NCBI GenBank assembly: GCA_958436045.1
Contig: CAUBIP010000006.1
Coordinates: 1-38,566, forward strand
DNA: 38,566 nucleotides
Source: an uncultured Oscillospiraceae bacterium
Lineage (GTDB): Bacteria; Bacillota; Clostridia; Oscillospirales; Oscillospiraceae
Direction: 5' to 3'
Shown piece after piece: positions 8,207 to 16,241 of this stretch (positions are counted from its first letter, which is position 1; every line of letters starts with the position of its first letter). The translations under genes were made by a program, and so were the position numbers. Below the pieces are notes generated by a model. That model saw only the letters and a list, made by a program, of their open reading frames with translations. It was not told the origin of the DNA and did not search any database.

Positions 8207-9367
8207 ATGACACAAAAACATTACGACGTCGCCTGCGTGCCCTGCGCGGATTATACGCAGGATGCCTGCCGCGCAGCCCTGTGCCAAGCCCTGGAGGCGC
8301 TGGACGTCCTTGCCTGGCTGCGCCCAGGCATGACGGTGGGCATCAAAGCAAATCTCGTCGCCGCCCACGCGCCGGACGACGCAGTCACGACGCATCCGTG
8401 CCTGCTGGCGGCTCTGTGCCAGCTCCTGCGCGAGCGCGGCGCCCAGGTCATCCTCGGCGACAGCCCTGGCGGGCTCTACAACGAAGCGGCCCTGCGCCGC
8501 ATCTACCGGGCCACGGGCCTGCTCGACCTGGAGGGCCCCGGCGTGCGGCTCAACTGGAACTTTGCCCAGAAAACCGCCCACTTTAAAGACGCACAGGAGG
8601 CAAAAACGTTCCAATACACCGCCTGGCTCGATGACTGCGACGCCATCATCAATTTCTGCAAGCTGAAGTCCCACGGCATGATGGCCCTGTCCGCCGGGGT
8701 GAAAAACCTCTTCGGCGTCATCCCCGGGACCCGCAAGCCCGAGTACCATTTCCAATATCCGGACCCCGCCCGCTTCGCCCAGATGCTGGTGGACCTGAAC
8801 CTCTATTTTAAGCCCCGTCTCACCCTGTGCGACGCCGTCGTCGCCATGGAGGGCAACGGCCCGACCCAGGGCACGCCCCGGCCCATCGGCTGCCTGCTGG
8901 CCGCCGCCGACCCCAACGCGCTGGATCTGGTCTGCGCCCACCTGATGGGCCTGACGCCTGCCCAGGTCCCGACGCTGCAGGCTGCCTGCCAGCGGGGCCT
9001 GATCCCGTCGTCGCTCCAGGACCTGGCCTTCTTTGGCAACCCCGACGCCTTCCAGCAGAAGGATTTCCAGGTCGCCCCGATCCCGGCGAGCCTGCTGTTT
9101 CGCGATACGCTCCGCGGCCGCTGGGGCAATGCCTTCAGCACCGTCGCGGCCCGCTGCCTGACGGCAAAGCCGAAGCTGCACACCGGGCGCTGCACCGGCT
9201 GCGGCCAGTGTGCCCGCATCTGCCCGGCCCGGGCCATCACGCTGCGGAGCGGCAAGCCGGTCATCAACCGCAGCGCCTGCATCCGCTGCTTCTGCTGCCA
9301 GGAATTTTGCCCCCAGGGAGCCATGCGGATCGCCCGCCCCCTCCCGGCGCGCATTCTGAATCCGTGA
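8207..9367 (+). CDS. DUF362 domain protein with C-terminal 2x[4Fe-4S] ferredoxin
   Basis: About 386 aa. The first ~310 residues form a DUF362 domain (GMTVGIKANLV, THPCLLAALCQLL, ILGDSPGG, NFCKLKSHGMMALSAGVKNLFGVIPG). The C-terminus carries two ferredoxin clusters, CTGCGQCARICP and CIRCFCCQEFCPQGA, enough for two [4Fe-4S] centres. The function is unknown; redox or iron-sulfur delivery roles have been suggested for relatives. The ATG at 8207 has a weak AGGCGG-like site upstream; a longer in-frame start at 8117 would run into the promoter and is rejected. The stop codon overlaps or nearly abuts the start of the membrane protein that follows, pointing to coupled expression. Confidence 0.85.
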   Translation: MTQKHYDVACVPCADYTQDACRAALCQALEALDVLAWLRPGMTVGIKANLVAAHAPDDAVTTHPCLLAALCQLLRERGAQVILGDSPGGLYNEAALRRIYRATGLLDLEGPGVRLNWNFAQKTAHFKDAQEAKTFQYTAWLDDCDAIINFCKLKSHGMMALSAGVKNLFGVIPGTRKPEYHFQYPDPARFAQMLVDLNLYFKPRLTLCDAVVAMEGNGPTQGTPRPIGCLLAAADPNALDLVCAHLMGLTPAQVPTLQAACQRGLIPSSLQDLAFFGNPDAFQQKDFQVAPIPASLLFRDTLRGRWGNAFSTVAARCLTAKPKLHTGRCTGCGQCARICPARAITLRSGKPVINRSACIRCFCCQEFCPQGAMRIARPLPARILNP

Positions 9368-9381
9368 TGGGGAAAGATGGT

Positions 9382-10089
9382 ATGGAAAAGCAACGCATTT
9401 GGGAGCTGGACGCCCTGCGGGGCCTGTGCATCTGCGGCATGGTGTCCGTCCATTTTTGCATCAACGCCGGTTGGATGGGGGTTTTGCCAGCGCCGGCCTC
9501 CTGGCTGTTCCAGGCCGTGCGCATCGGCGGGGGGCTCATTTTTATTGCCCTGTCCGGCCTGTGCAGCACGCTGGGGCATCATCCGGTGCGGCGGGGGCTC
9601 ATTGTCCTCGGCGGCGGGATGCTCATCACGCTGGTGACGGGGCTTTTGTGCGCCCTGGACCTGGCCGCGCCGCAGCTGTTTATCCCCTTCGGCATTTTGC
9701 ACCTGCTGGGCACAGCCATGCTGCTGACGCCGCTGCTTGACCGGCTCCCCAGCCGGGCCCTGGCCCTGTGCGCCCTCTGCCTGCTGGCGGCAGGCTATTG
9801 GTGCAATCAGATCCCCGTCCGCGCCCCCTATCTCTTCCCCCTGGGGCTGGCAGCCCCGTCGTTTGCCAGTGTCGACTGGTTCCCGCTCCTGCCGAACCTC
9901 GGCTGGTACGGCCTGGGCATGTGCCTGGGCCGGGCGCTGAACCCCACGCCCCGGACGCGGCTTCCAGTGTGCTGGCAAACCGCTGCCCCGGTACGCTTTT
10001 TCTGTCTCTGCGGCCGCCACAGTCTGGCGATCTATCTTCTCCACCAGCCCCTTCTCTACGGTCTGCTCTTGCTGCTGCAGAAACTATAG
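9382..10089 (+). CDS. DUF1624 (HGSNAT-like) integral membrane protein
   Basis: About 235 aa with six to seven hydrophobic segments. The N-terminal signature RIWELDALRGLCICGMVSVHF matches the DUF1624 family, related to the catalytic part of heparan-alpha-glucosaminide N-acetyltransferase. The C-terminus GRHSLAIYLLHQPLLYG is the acyltransferase-like ending of this family. It is probably a membrane acyl or acetyl transferase. GGGGAAAG 9 bases upstream favours the ATG at 9382; an ATG at 9367 overlaps the DUF362 stop by one base (TGATG) and would add five residues. It is the last gene before the shared terminator at 10092-10123. Confidence 0.78.
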   Translation: MEKQRIWELDALRGLCICGMVSVHFCINAGWMGVLPAPASWLFQAVRIGGGLIFIALSGLCSTLGHHPVRRGLIVLGGGMLITLVTGLLCALDLAAPQLFIPFGILHLLGTAMLLTPLLDRLPSRALALCALCLLAAGYWCNQIPVRAPYLFPLGLAAPSFASVDWFPLLPNLGWYGLGMCLGRALNPTPRTRLPVCWQTAAPVRFFCLCGRHSLAIYLLHQPLLYGLLLLLQKL

Positions 10090-10091
10090 CA

Positions 10092-10123
10092 AAAACGGAC
10101 GAAGCACATACTTCGTCCGTTTT
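10092..10123. terminator. Bidirectional terminator between convergent genes
   Basis: A 13-bp perfect stem, 10092-10104 paired with 10111-10123, has a 6-nt loop and A/T tracts on both outer sides. It serves the plus-strand DUF1624 gene and the minus-strand azlD. Confidence 0.88.
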
Positions 10124-10131
10124 CGCTGCTA

Positions 10132-10437
10132 TTACAAAAATAATTCCAACAGAAAAACCACCGCGCAGGCGCTGGAGGCAACCAGAAAGAGATTCCCGCT
10201 GCACCAGGCGACGAGCACACCCACAACAAGCGCGCCGATGCCGGACCAAAGATGATCCGTCGCGTAAATCATGGCCGGGAAGGTCATGACCGCCAGCGTC
10301 ACATACGGCACATAGTACAAAAACGACCGCAAAAACCGGTTGCGGATCTCCCGCCGGATCAGCGTCAGCGGCAGGACGCGGATGAGATACGTCACGACGG
10401 TGATGACCAGGATATAGAGATAAATATTATGCTTCAT
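10132..10437 (-). CDS. azlD: AzlD family branched-chain amino acid transport subunit
   Basis: A 101-aa membrane protein with three to four hydrophobic segments. The N-terminus YLYILVITVVTYLIRVLPLTL and the central YVPYVTLAVMTFPAM are characteristic of AzlD, the small partner of AzlC. The pair exports branched-chain amino acids or analogues. The start at 10437 lies inside the azlC 3' end (11-base overlap); the frame extends further upstream, but only over azlC and without a ribosome binding site. Confidence 0.87.
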   Translation of the reverse strand: MKHNIYLYILVITVVTYLIRVLPLTLIRREIRNRFLRSFLYYVPYVTLAVMTFPAMIYATDHLWSGIGALVVGVLVAWCSGNLFLVASSACAVVFLLELFL

Positions 10438-11164
10438 CCGGCCCCTCCCCCCATTCCGGCGACGGGGCCACCGGCGCCAGGATTGCAGCGCCCGAGGCAA
10501 TGACCAGGGTCAGGATGATCGTCTTCGTGCCGCTGGAGATGGCCGCCAGGCTCGGCAGCAGGTCAAAGCCCAGGCTCGCCGCCATGGACAGCACGACGAC
10601 AATTAAGATCGTCCGGCTCTTCCTGCTCTGGGGGATAATAACCGCCAGGAACATCCCGTACAGCCCGACACTCAGGGCGCTGACGACACTGGCAGGCAGC
10701 ACGCTGCCCATGACAACGCCCAAAAACGTCCCCAATGCCCAACCGGGCATCACACAGGCCATCATCCCGTAATAAAACATGGGGTTCAGCTTCTCTGGCT
10801 CCAAAATCGACAGGCCGAACAGCTCATCTGTGACAGCAAAGCCGATGGCCATCCGGTGCCCCAGGCCCGTCTTATGGTCCAGCTTCTGGCTCAGGGCGCA
10901 GGACATCAGCAAATACCGTGCGTTGGCCACCAGCTCCATGATGGCGAGCTCCAAATAGCTGGCCTGGGCGGCAATCAGCGTAAACGCCGCGTACTCCCCC
11001 GCCGAAGCATTGACGAGCAGGCTTGTACACGCCGCCTGCAGTGCCGTCAGCCCTGCGCGCTTTGCTGTGATACCCAGGGTGAACGACACGGCCAGGTATC
11101 CCAGGCTGACGGGAATGCCCGTCTTCATGCCCCGGAGAAACTCCTGCATTCTTGTCTTTGGCAT
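10427..11164 (-). CDS. azlC: AzlC family branched-chain amino acid transporter
   Basis: About 245 aa with multiple membrane helices. AzlC landmarks are GIPVSLGYLAVSFTLGI, SLLVNASAGEYAAFTLI, ELVANARYLLMSCALSQKL and FAVTDELFGLS. With AzlD it forms a two-subunit exporter. The ATG at 11164 is preferred because GAAAGAAG lies upstream; an ATG at 11182 is possible and adds six residues. The charged tail is coded by the segment that overlaps azlD. The promoter is at 11200-11228 and the terminator at 10092-10123. No Lrp-type azlB regulator is adjacent. Confidence 0.88.
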   Translation of the reverse strand: MPKTRMQEFLRGMKTGIPVSLGYLAVSFTLGITAKRAGLTALQAACTSLLVNASAGEYAAFTLIAAQASYLELAIMELVANARYLLMSCALSQKLDHKTGLGHRMAIGFAVTDELFGLSILEPEKLNPMFYYGMMACVMPGWALGTFLGVVMGSVLPASVVSALSVGLYGMFLAVIIPQSRKSRTILIVVVLSMAASLGFDLLPSLAAISSGTKTIILTLVIASGAAILAPVAPSPEWGEGPDEA

Positions 11165-11199
11165 ACTACATCTTCTTTCCATATGGGTTGCGGCTTGCT

Positions 11200-11228
11200 A
11201 TTATAACACACCCCTGTGCAAAAAGAAA
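11200..11228 (-). promoter_or_regulatory. Promoter of azlCD
   Basis: On the minus strand TATAAT (11200-11205) is preceded by TGT, making an extended -10. A weak -35 (TTTCTT, 11223-11228) lies 17 bp away. Confidence 0.65.
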
Positions 11229-11481
11229 CCTATTTCGCCAGTTTCCCCGGTAAACGGCAATTTTTTGTGCCCTGCGCCCCACGCGGGGCACAAAAATGCA
11301 TTATGTCACCTTCTGCAACGCATCAGCAGGGGGAGAATATAAATTTCTTGTATTTTTTTCAAGGATTTCCGAGGAAAAACCGGGATAATTCCGGCAGTCT
11401 TTGTGTATAACTCTGTGGAACATGTGCATAACCCGCATCTCCGTCGTTACGTTTGCAAAAATTACGGTAAACTCGACCCGT
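11229..11481. other. Gene-free region between azlC and prmA
   Basis: No credible gene. The region holds a long hairpin: 11262-11272 (TTTTTGTGCCC) pairs with 11286-11296, with an inner GCG/CGC stem. It also has an AT-rich tract at 11335-11364 and, next to it, the cluster of DnaA-box-like 9-mers at 11402-11431. The hairpin has no T-run on the 3' side of either strand, so it is not a normal terminator. Confidence 0.6.
11402..11431. promoter_or_regulatory. Cluster of DnaA-box-like sequences
   Basis: Within 30 bp lie TGTGTATAA (11402-11410) and TGTGCATAA (11423-11431). Both fit the complement of the TTATNCACA DnaA-box consensus. Between them is TGTGGAACA (11414-11422), which differs from TGTGGATAA at two positions. 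All three point the same way, with starts 12 and 9 bp apart. The flanking genes, azlC and prmA, are not typical origin neighbours, so this may be a secondary DnaA-binding site rather than oriC. Confidence 0.5.
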
Positions 11482-11520
11482 CAAAAATCCCCCCGCGCGG
11501 CAAACGAGCCGCGCAGGGGG
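11482..11520 (-). terminator. Intrinsic terminator of prmA
   Basis: A GC-rich 13-bp stem with one mismatch (11489-11501 with 11508-11520) is followed on the minus strand by TTTTT (11483-11487). It starts 21 bp past the prmA stop codon. Confidence 0.85.
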
Positions 11521-11540
11521 CAAATCCGCGCACGTCCCGC

Positions 11541-12509
11541 TCACACTTTGCGCGCTGTGATCTGGCACCAGTCTTCCATCGTCCGGACCTGCAGGATCTC
11601 CAGCCCGGCGGCGCCAATGGCCGCCTGCACTTCCTCCAGCCGCCGGTCCAGGATGCCGGAGCAGAGGAACAGCCCGCCCGGACGCAAAAACTGCGGGACG
11701 ACGGCCGAGAGCGGGATAATGACATCCGCCACGATATTGGCCAGGACGATCTCATACCCCCCGGCGCTGAGGGCGTCCATCTGCCCCCGGTCCGCCAGCA
11801 CGTCGGCGGTGACGGCCTGGAATTTCTCGCCCGTCAGCCCATTCATGGCGGCGTTGGCCCGGGCAATGTCCTCCGCCTTCGGGTCGATATCGACGCCGGT
11901 GGCGCTGGCCGCCCCCAGCAGCAGCGCCGTGATGGAGAGGATGCCGCTGCCGCTGCCCAGGTCGATGACCCGCTCGCCGCCGTGCACCGCCTGCTCCAGC
12001 GCCTGCATGCACATCTGCGTCGAGGCGTGGGCCCCGGTGCCGAAGATCATACCCGGGTCCAGCCGGACCTCGACGCGGTGTTCCGGGTTCTCCGGCGTCA
12101 GCCATTGGGGCACGACCAGCAGCCGCGCACCGATGGCGATGGGCTGGTAATACTGCTTCCAGTTGTTCTCCCAGTCCTCATTCTGCATGGCCGTGCAGGT
12201 GATCTCCAGCGTGCCCGGGTCGACGGGGCAGCGCGTGCGCCAGTGCGCCAGCGCCTGCTGCAGCGCTGCGACCTCGTCCATCACCCCGGCATTCTCCTCC
12301 AAATAGAGGCGGATCTGGGAAAGGCCCCGCATCCGCTCCTCCAATTCTGCATCGACATAGTCCCAATACTGGCGGTTCTCCTCCAAAAACTTATGAAAAT
12401 CCGCCTGGTCGTCTATAATAAAGCTGTCATACCCCAGCACTGTCAGCTCTGCGGCCAACAGGTCGATCGCCGCTGTGGTGGTATGGACCGTCAATTCCAG
12501 CCATTGCAT
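11541..12509 (-). CDS. prmA: Ribosomal protein L11 methyltransferase
   Basis: A 322-aa SAM-dependent methyltransferase that trimethylates ribosomal protein L11. Motifs in order are ENNWKQYYQPIAIG, DPGMIFGTGAHASTQM, the SAM-binding DLGSGSGILSI, the acidic DIDP and the substrate-side LANIVADVI. Length and order match PrmA, with an extended N-terminal substrate-recognition domain. AGGAGG lies about 9 bases before the ATG at 12509. It has its own promoter (12542-12570) and terminator (11482-11520), so it is probably monocistronic; in other Firmicutes it is often near dnaJ and rsmE, which are absent here. Confidence 0.92.
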   Translation of the reverse strand: MQWLELTVHTTTAAIDLLAAELTVLGYDSFIIDDQADFHKFLEENRQYWDYVDAELEERMRGLSQIRLYLEENAGVMDEVAALQQALAHWRTRCPVDPGTLEITCTAMQNEDWENNWKQYYQPIAIGARLLVVPQWLTPENPEHRVEVRLDPGMIFGTGAHASTQMCMQALEQAVHGGERVIDLGSGSGILSITALLLGAASATGVDIDPKAEDIARANAAMNGLTGEKFQAVTADVLADRGQMDALSAGGYEIVLANIVADVIIPLSAVVPQFLRPGGLFLCSGILDRRLEEVQAAIGAAGLEILQVRTMEDWCQITARKV

Positions 12510-12541
12510 CTGCGTCTGCCTCCTGCGTCAGTTTTTCTTCT

Positions 12542-12570
12542 ATTTTACCGGACACGACGGGAAATAACAA
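12542..12570 (-). promoter_or_regulatory. Promoter of prmA
   Basis: On the minus strand, TTGTTA (12565-12570) and TAAAAT (12542-12547) are 17 bp apart, 33 bp before the prmA start codon. Confidence 0.7.
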
Positions 12571-12591
12571 GGCATTCTTTTGAATTGCCCC

Positions 12592-12620
12592 TTTTTCTTT
12601 TCCCCAGGTTGGTGTATAAT
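12592..12620 (+). promoter_or_regulatory. Promoter of the M16-M16-lgt operon
   Basis: TATAAT at 12615-12620 with a poor -35 (TTTTTC, 12592-12597) at 17-bp spacing. A TTGCCC further upstream is too far away. The -10 box lies 45 bp before the first start codon. Confidence 0.5.
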
Positions 12621-12664
12621 AGAGAAAATTGTCAGATTTTGATAGCGAAAGAAGGAAATGCCCC

Positions 12665-13936
12665 ATGGAAAGGATCGAGCTCCTGCCCGGCGTGTATCTG
12701 CGCGCGATCCAGGCAGAGAAATTTAAAACGGCCTGCTTCAGCGTCAATTTTCTCCAGCCGCTGACGAAGCAGCTGGCGCCGGTCAATGCGCTGCTGCCCA
12801 GCGTGCTGCTGCGCGGCACCCAGCATTACCCGACAATCCGGGATATCTCCGCCCATCTTGACGACTGCTACGGCGCCAGCTTCGGCACCCTGGTACGCAA
12901 GCGCGGCGATATCGTCACGAGCGGATTCTACGCCGATTTTATCGAAGACCAATTCACGCCGGATGCCATGCCGGTGTTCTCCGCCATGACGGACTTCCTG
13001 GCGGAGCTGCTCTTTGCCCCCTGCCGGACAGCGGACGGGCAATTCCTGCCCGCCTTTGTCGAGGGGGAGCGGCAGAACCTCTGCAACGCCATCGCCGCCC
13101 GGATCAATGACAAGCGCAGCTACGCAGTCTGGCAGCTGCTGGCAGCCATGTGCGCGGACGAGCCCTATGGCATCCCCCGCCTGGGCGATCTGGAGACGGC
13201 CCAGGCCGTGACGCCCCAGGCCCTGCAAGCGCACTATGAGACGCTGCTGCGCAGCGCCCCGGTGGAGCTCTTCTACATGGGGCGGCAAACGCCGGAGGCT
13301 GTCACAGAGCAAATGACCCAGGCGCTATCCCGGCTGCCCAAGCGGCAGGTCCAGCCCGTCAGCTACCGGCCCATGCCCGGCACGCCCACGCCCCGGACCA
13401 TCACCGAGCAGCTGGACGTCACCCAGGGCAAGCTGTGCATCGGCCTGCGGACAAATTGCGATGGGGCCGATGAGCCCGCCTTCGTCGCCCTGCAGCTGCT
13501 CAATGTCATCTTCGGCAGCGGCATCAACAGCAAGCTGTTTTTGCACGTGCGGGAGGAACTGGGGCTTTGCTACTACGCTTCGTCCAGCCTGGAGCGCTGC
13601 AAGGGTATCATGCTCATCTCCTCCGGCATCGACTTTAGCCAATTCGGCGCCGCGCGGGATGCGATCCTGCAGCAGCTGGACGCCTGTAAGCAAGGCCAGA
13701 TTACCTGGGACGAATTGGAGACCGCCCGGCGCTACCTGTGCTCCGCCTGGCGCGCCAGTCTGGACGCCCCGGGCCGCATCGACGACTTCTATCTGGGCCA
13801 AGCCATCTGCCGCTCAGAGGCAACGATCGAGGACCGGATTGCGCTGCTGGAGCACGTCACGCTGCAGCAGGTGATCGACGCAGCAAACCGCATCGTGCTC
13901 GATACGGTCTATTTCTTAAAGGGGGCCGAGGCATGA
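12665..13936 (+). CDS. M16 family peptidase homologue lacking the zinc motif (YmfF-type)
   Basis: A 423-aa protein of the M16 (pitrilysin/processing peptidase) fold. The N-terminal domain covers about residues 1-200 and the C-terminal domain contains IFGSGINSKLFLHVREELGLCYYASS, the typical M16 C-domain segment. No HxxEH zinc motif is present; the matching region near LLPSVLLRGTQHY has none of the ligands. It is therefore probably non-catalytic, like YmfF of Bacillus, which is paired with an active YmfH. AAGGA precedes the ATG at 12665. The stop overlaps the next gene's start by 4 bases, consistent with a two-chain complex made in equal amounts. Confidence 0.85.
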   Translation: MERIELLPGVYLRAIQAEKFKTACFSVNFLQPLTKQLAPVNALLPSVLLRGTQHYPTIRDISAHLDDCYGASFGTLVRKRGDIVTSGFYADFIEDQFTPDAMPVFSAMTDFLAELLFAPCRTADGQFLPAFVEGERQNLCNAIAARINDKRSYAVWQLLAAMCADEPYGIPRLGDLETAQAVTPQALQAHYETLLRSAPVELFYMGRQTPEAVTEQMTQALSRLPKRQVQPVSYRPMPGTPTPRTITEQLDVTQGKLCIGLRTNCDGADEPAFVALQLLNVIFGSGINSKLFLHVREELGLCYYASSSLERCKGIMLISSGIDFSQFGAARDAILQQLDACKQGQITWDELETARRYLCSAWRASLDAPGRIDDFYLGQAICRSEATIEDRIALLEHVTLQQVIDAANRIVLDTVYFLKGAEA

Positions 13937-15219
13937 ATAAGACAGAATATCCGCTGCTGGGCGAAGCGGTCTACGCCCATACGCTGCCCTGCGGGCTGGA
14001 GATCCGCGTGATCCCCAAACAGGGCTTTGCGAAAACCTACGCCTTCTTAGCCGCCAACTACGGCTCTGTCGACATGACCTTCCGCGACGGAGACGAGCTC
14101 GTCCAGGCCCCGGCTGGCGTGGCTCATTATCTGGAACACAAAATGTTCGACCTGCCCGAGGGCAACGCCATGCAGCAATTTGCTGCCACCGGCGCCAGTC
14201 CCAACGCCTTCACCAGCTACGCCATGACGGCGTACTACTTCGACTGCACCGACCGTTTCGAGGAAAACCTGCGGCTTTTGCTGCATTTCGTCACAACCCC
14301 GTACTTCACCCAGGAGAGCGTTGAAAAAGAACGCAGCATCATCGCCCAGGAGATCCGCATGTATGAGGATAGTGCCGGGTCCGCCTGCTTTGAGCAGCTG
14401 GCCCAGGCCATGTATGCCCATCACCCGCTACGTGTCCCCATCGCCGGGACGGTGGAGAGCATCCAAGCCATCACACCGGAGCTGCTCTACCGCTGCCACG
14501 CGTCGTTTTACGACCCGGCCAACCTGATGCTCTGCGTCGTGGGCGATGTCTCACCCCAGCGCATCTGCGACCTTGCCGCCGCGCTTATGCCGCAGCATAC
14601 CCGCCCCGTCCCCCAGAAGGACTACGGCGCGCCCGAAGCGCTGACCCCCGTCCATTCTAAGCTGTCACGTCGCATGGAGATTGCCATGCCCGCCTTCAGC
14701 GCCGGGTTCAAGGCCCGGCCCACAGCCCGCGGCATCGACGCCTTCCGGGCGGAGATTGCCGGGGAGCTGGCCGCCGAGATGCTGGCTGGAGAAGGCTCCG
14801 CCCTTTATGGCAAGCTCTATGACGCCGGGCTCATCGACGCCGACTTTTCCATCGGCTACGAGAGCCTGCGGGGCGCGGCCTTCTTAAATGCCGACGGCGA
14901 CAGCCGGGATCCGGACGCCGTCCGCCAAGCCCTGCTGGACGAAGCAGACCGCCTGCTCCGCCAGGGGCTGGACCAGGCAGAATTTGACCGGCTGAAAAAA
15001 TCCGCCCTGGGCCGCCGCCTGCGGGACCTGGACAGCTTCGAATCCATCTGCTACCGGACCTGCGCCTATCATTTTGAGGGCTGCGACTATTTCAGCTTCC
15101 CCGGCATTTACGCATCGATCCAGCTGCAGGACGTGGCAGACTTCCTCCGCGATACCGTACAGCCCGAGCGGGCAGCGCTGTCTGTCATCCTGCCCAAGGA
15201 GACGGAGGGCCGCGTATGA
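13933..15219 (+). CDS. M16 family zinc metallopeptidase (YmfH-type)
   Basis: A 428-aa M16 peptidase with the inverted zinc motif HYLEH at residues 65-69 (His65, His69 ligands; Glu68 catalytic). The likely third ligand is Glu140 in IIAQEI. The segment KMFDLPEGNAMQQFAATGASPNAFTSYAMTAYYF is very typical of YmfH-like proteins. The start codon overlaps the preceding non-catalytic homologue (ATGA), and its own stop overlaps lgt in the same way. In the family, paired active and inactive subunits form a clamshell that degrades small peptides. The substrate is unknown. Confidence 0.88.
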   Translation: MNKTEYPLLGEAVYAHTLPCGLEIRVIPKQGFAKTYAFLAANYGSVDMTFRDGDELVQAPAGVAHYLEHKMFDLPEGNAMQQFAATGASPNAFTSYAMTAYYFDCTDRFEENLRLLLHFVTTPYFTQESVEKERSIIAQEIRMYEDSAGSACFEQLAQAMYAHHPLRVPIAGTVESIQAITPELLYRCHASFYDPANLMLCVVGDVSPQRICDLAAALMPQHTRPVPQKDYGAPEALTPVHSKLSRRMEIAMPAFSAGFKARPTARGIDAFRAEIAGELAAEMLAGEGSALYGKLYDAGLIDADFSIGYESLRGAAFLNADGDSRDPDAVRQALLDEADRLLRQGLDQAEFDRLKKSALGRRLRDLDSFESICYRTCAYHFEGCDYFSFPGIYASIQLQDVADFLRDTVQPERAALSVILPKETEGRV

Positions 15220-16079
15220 TCCTCTCTCCCATTACCTTCCCCGGCTTAGGGATCTCCGTCGACCCGCCCCGGATCGCCTTTTACCTGGGGCAAAAGCCCA
15301 TTTACTGGTACGGCATCATCATCGCCATCGGCTTTCTACTGGCGGTGCTCTACGCCCTGCGCCGCTGCAAGGCCTTCGGTCTGCGGCAGGACGACCTGCT
15401 GGACGGCGTTCTGTGGGTGACACCCTTCGCCATCGTCTGCACCCGGGCCTACTACTGTATTTTCTACTGGGACCTCTACCGGGATAACCCCATCTCCTGC
15501 CTGTACATCTGGGACGGCGGCCTTGCCATTTACGGCGGGATCATCGGCGCAGCCATCGGCATCCTGGTCTTCAGCCGCGTGCGGAAGCTGCCGGTGGGGA
15601 CGATCCTGGACATCACCAGCCTCGGCTTTCTCATCGGCCAGGCCATGGGCCGCTGGGGTAACTTCTTCAACCGAGAAGCCCACGGCTACGAGACCGACAG
15701 CTTCCTGCGCATGGGCCTGACCGACGCGGTGGGTCACGTTGCTTACTATCACCCGACCTTTTTGTATGAATCCTGCTGGAACCTGCTGGGCTTTGTCCTG
15801 CTGCATTTTTATTCCAAGCGGCGTAACTATGATGGGCAGATTGCCACGATGTACGTGGCTTGGTACGGCTTTGGCCGGATGTTCATCGAGGGTCTGCGGA
15901 CGGACAGCTTGTATCTCCCCGGGACAAGCATCCGCGTCAGCCAGTTGCTGGCAGCGGTGACCTTCGTCGGGGCAACGGCCCTTTTCATTGTCCAGACCTT
16001 CTTCCGCAAGCATGATGCATCGCAGCTGTTCGTCAACCGGCAAAAGCCGGAGGCCCAGGCAGACCAGAGTGAGGCTTGA
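15216..16079 (+). CDS. lgt: Prolipoprotein diacylglyceryl transferase
   Basis: A 287-aa polytopic membrane enzyme that moves the diacylglyceryl group from phosphatidylglycerol to the lipobox cysteine of prolipoproteins. The Lgt signature GRWGNFFNREAHG begins at Gly145, with the essential Arg146. AIYGGIIGA, HPTFLYES and GRMFIEGLRTDSL are the other conserved blocks. About seven membrane segments are visible. It overlaps the M16 peptidase by 4 bases. A predicted lipoprotein in this window (30017-31336) would be one of its clients. The C-terminal tail is charged and hydrophilic. Confidence 0.93.
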   Translation: MILSPITFPGLGISVDPPRIAFYLGQKPIYWYGIIIAIGFLLAVLYALRRCKAFGLRQDDLLDGVLWVTPFAIVCTRAYYCIFYWDLYRDNPISCLYIWDGGLAIYGGIIGAAIGILVFSRVRKLPVGTILDITSLGFLIGQAMGRWGNFFNREAHGYETDSFLRMGLTDAVGHVAYYHPTFLYESCWNLLGFVLLHFYSKRRNYDGQIATMYVAWYGFGRMFIEGLRTDSLYLPGTSIRVSQLLAAVTFVGATALFIVQTFFRKHDASQLFVNRQKPEAQADQSEA

Positions 16080-16145
16080 GGCAGACATTTTAGGCACCAC
16101 GCCGCCTCTCATCGGAATATTTTACAGAAAATTCACCATTTGCGC

Positions 16146-16174
16146 TTTCCCGCACCGTGAAAGCGTGCTATAAT
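16146..16174 (+). promoter_or_regulatory. Promoter of the repeat-tailed protein gene
   Basis: TATAAT at 16169-16174, with TTTCCC (16146-16151) 17 bp upstream as a weak -35. A 6-bp inverted repeat, GCTTTC (16144-16149) / GAAAGC (16159-16164), lies across the -35 and spacer and could be an operator. Confidence 0.55.
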
Positions 16175-16241
16175 GAAACTAAGAAAGCGCCACACCCGGC
16201 GCAAAAGCAAACTTACACCGCAAGCGAAAGGGGCAATCACT

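Noticed and set aside
8008..9181. Upstream extension of the LCP gene
   Set aside because: It runs antisense through the DUF362 gene and past a good promoter; the ATG at 8008 has a strong ribosome binding site.
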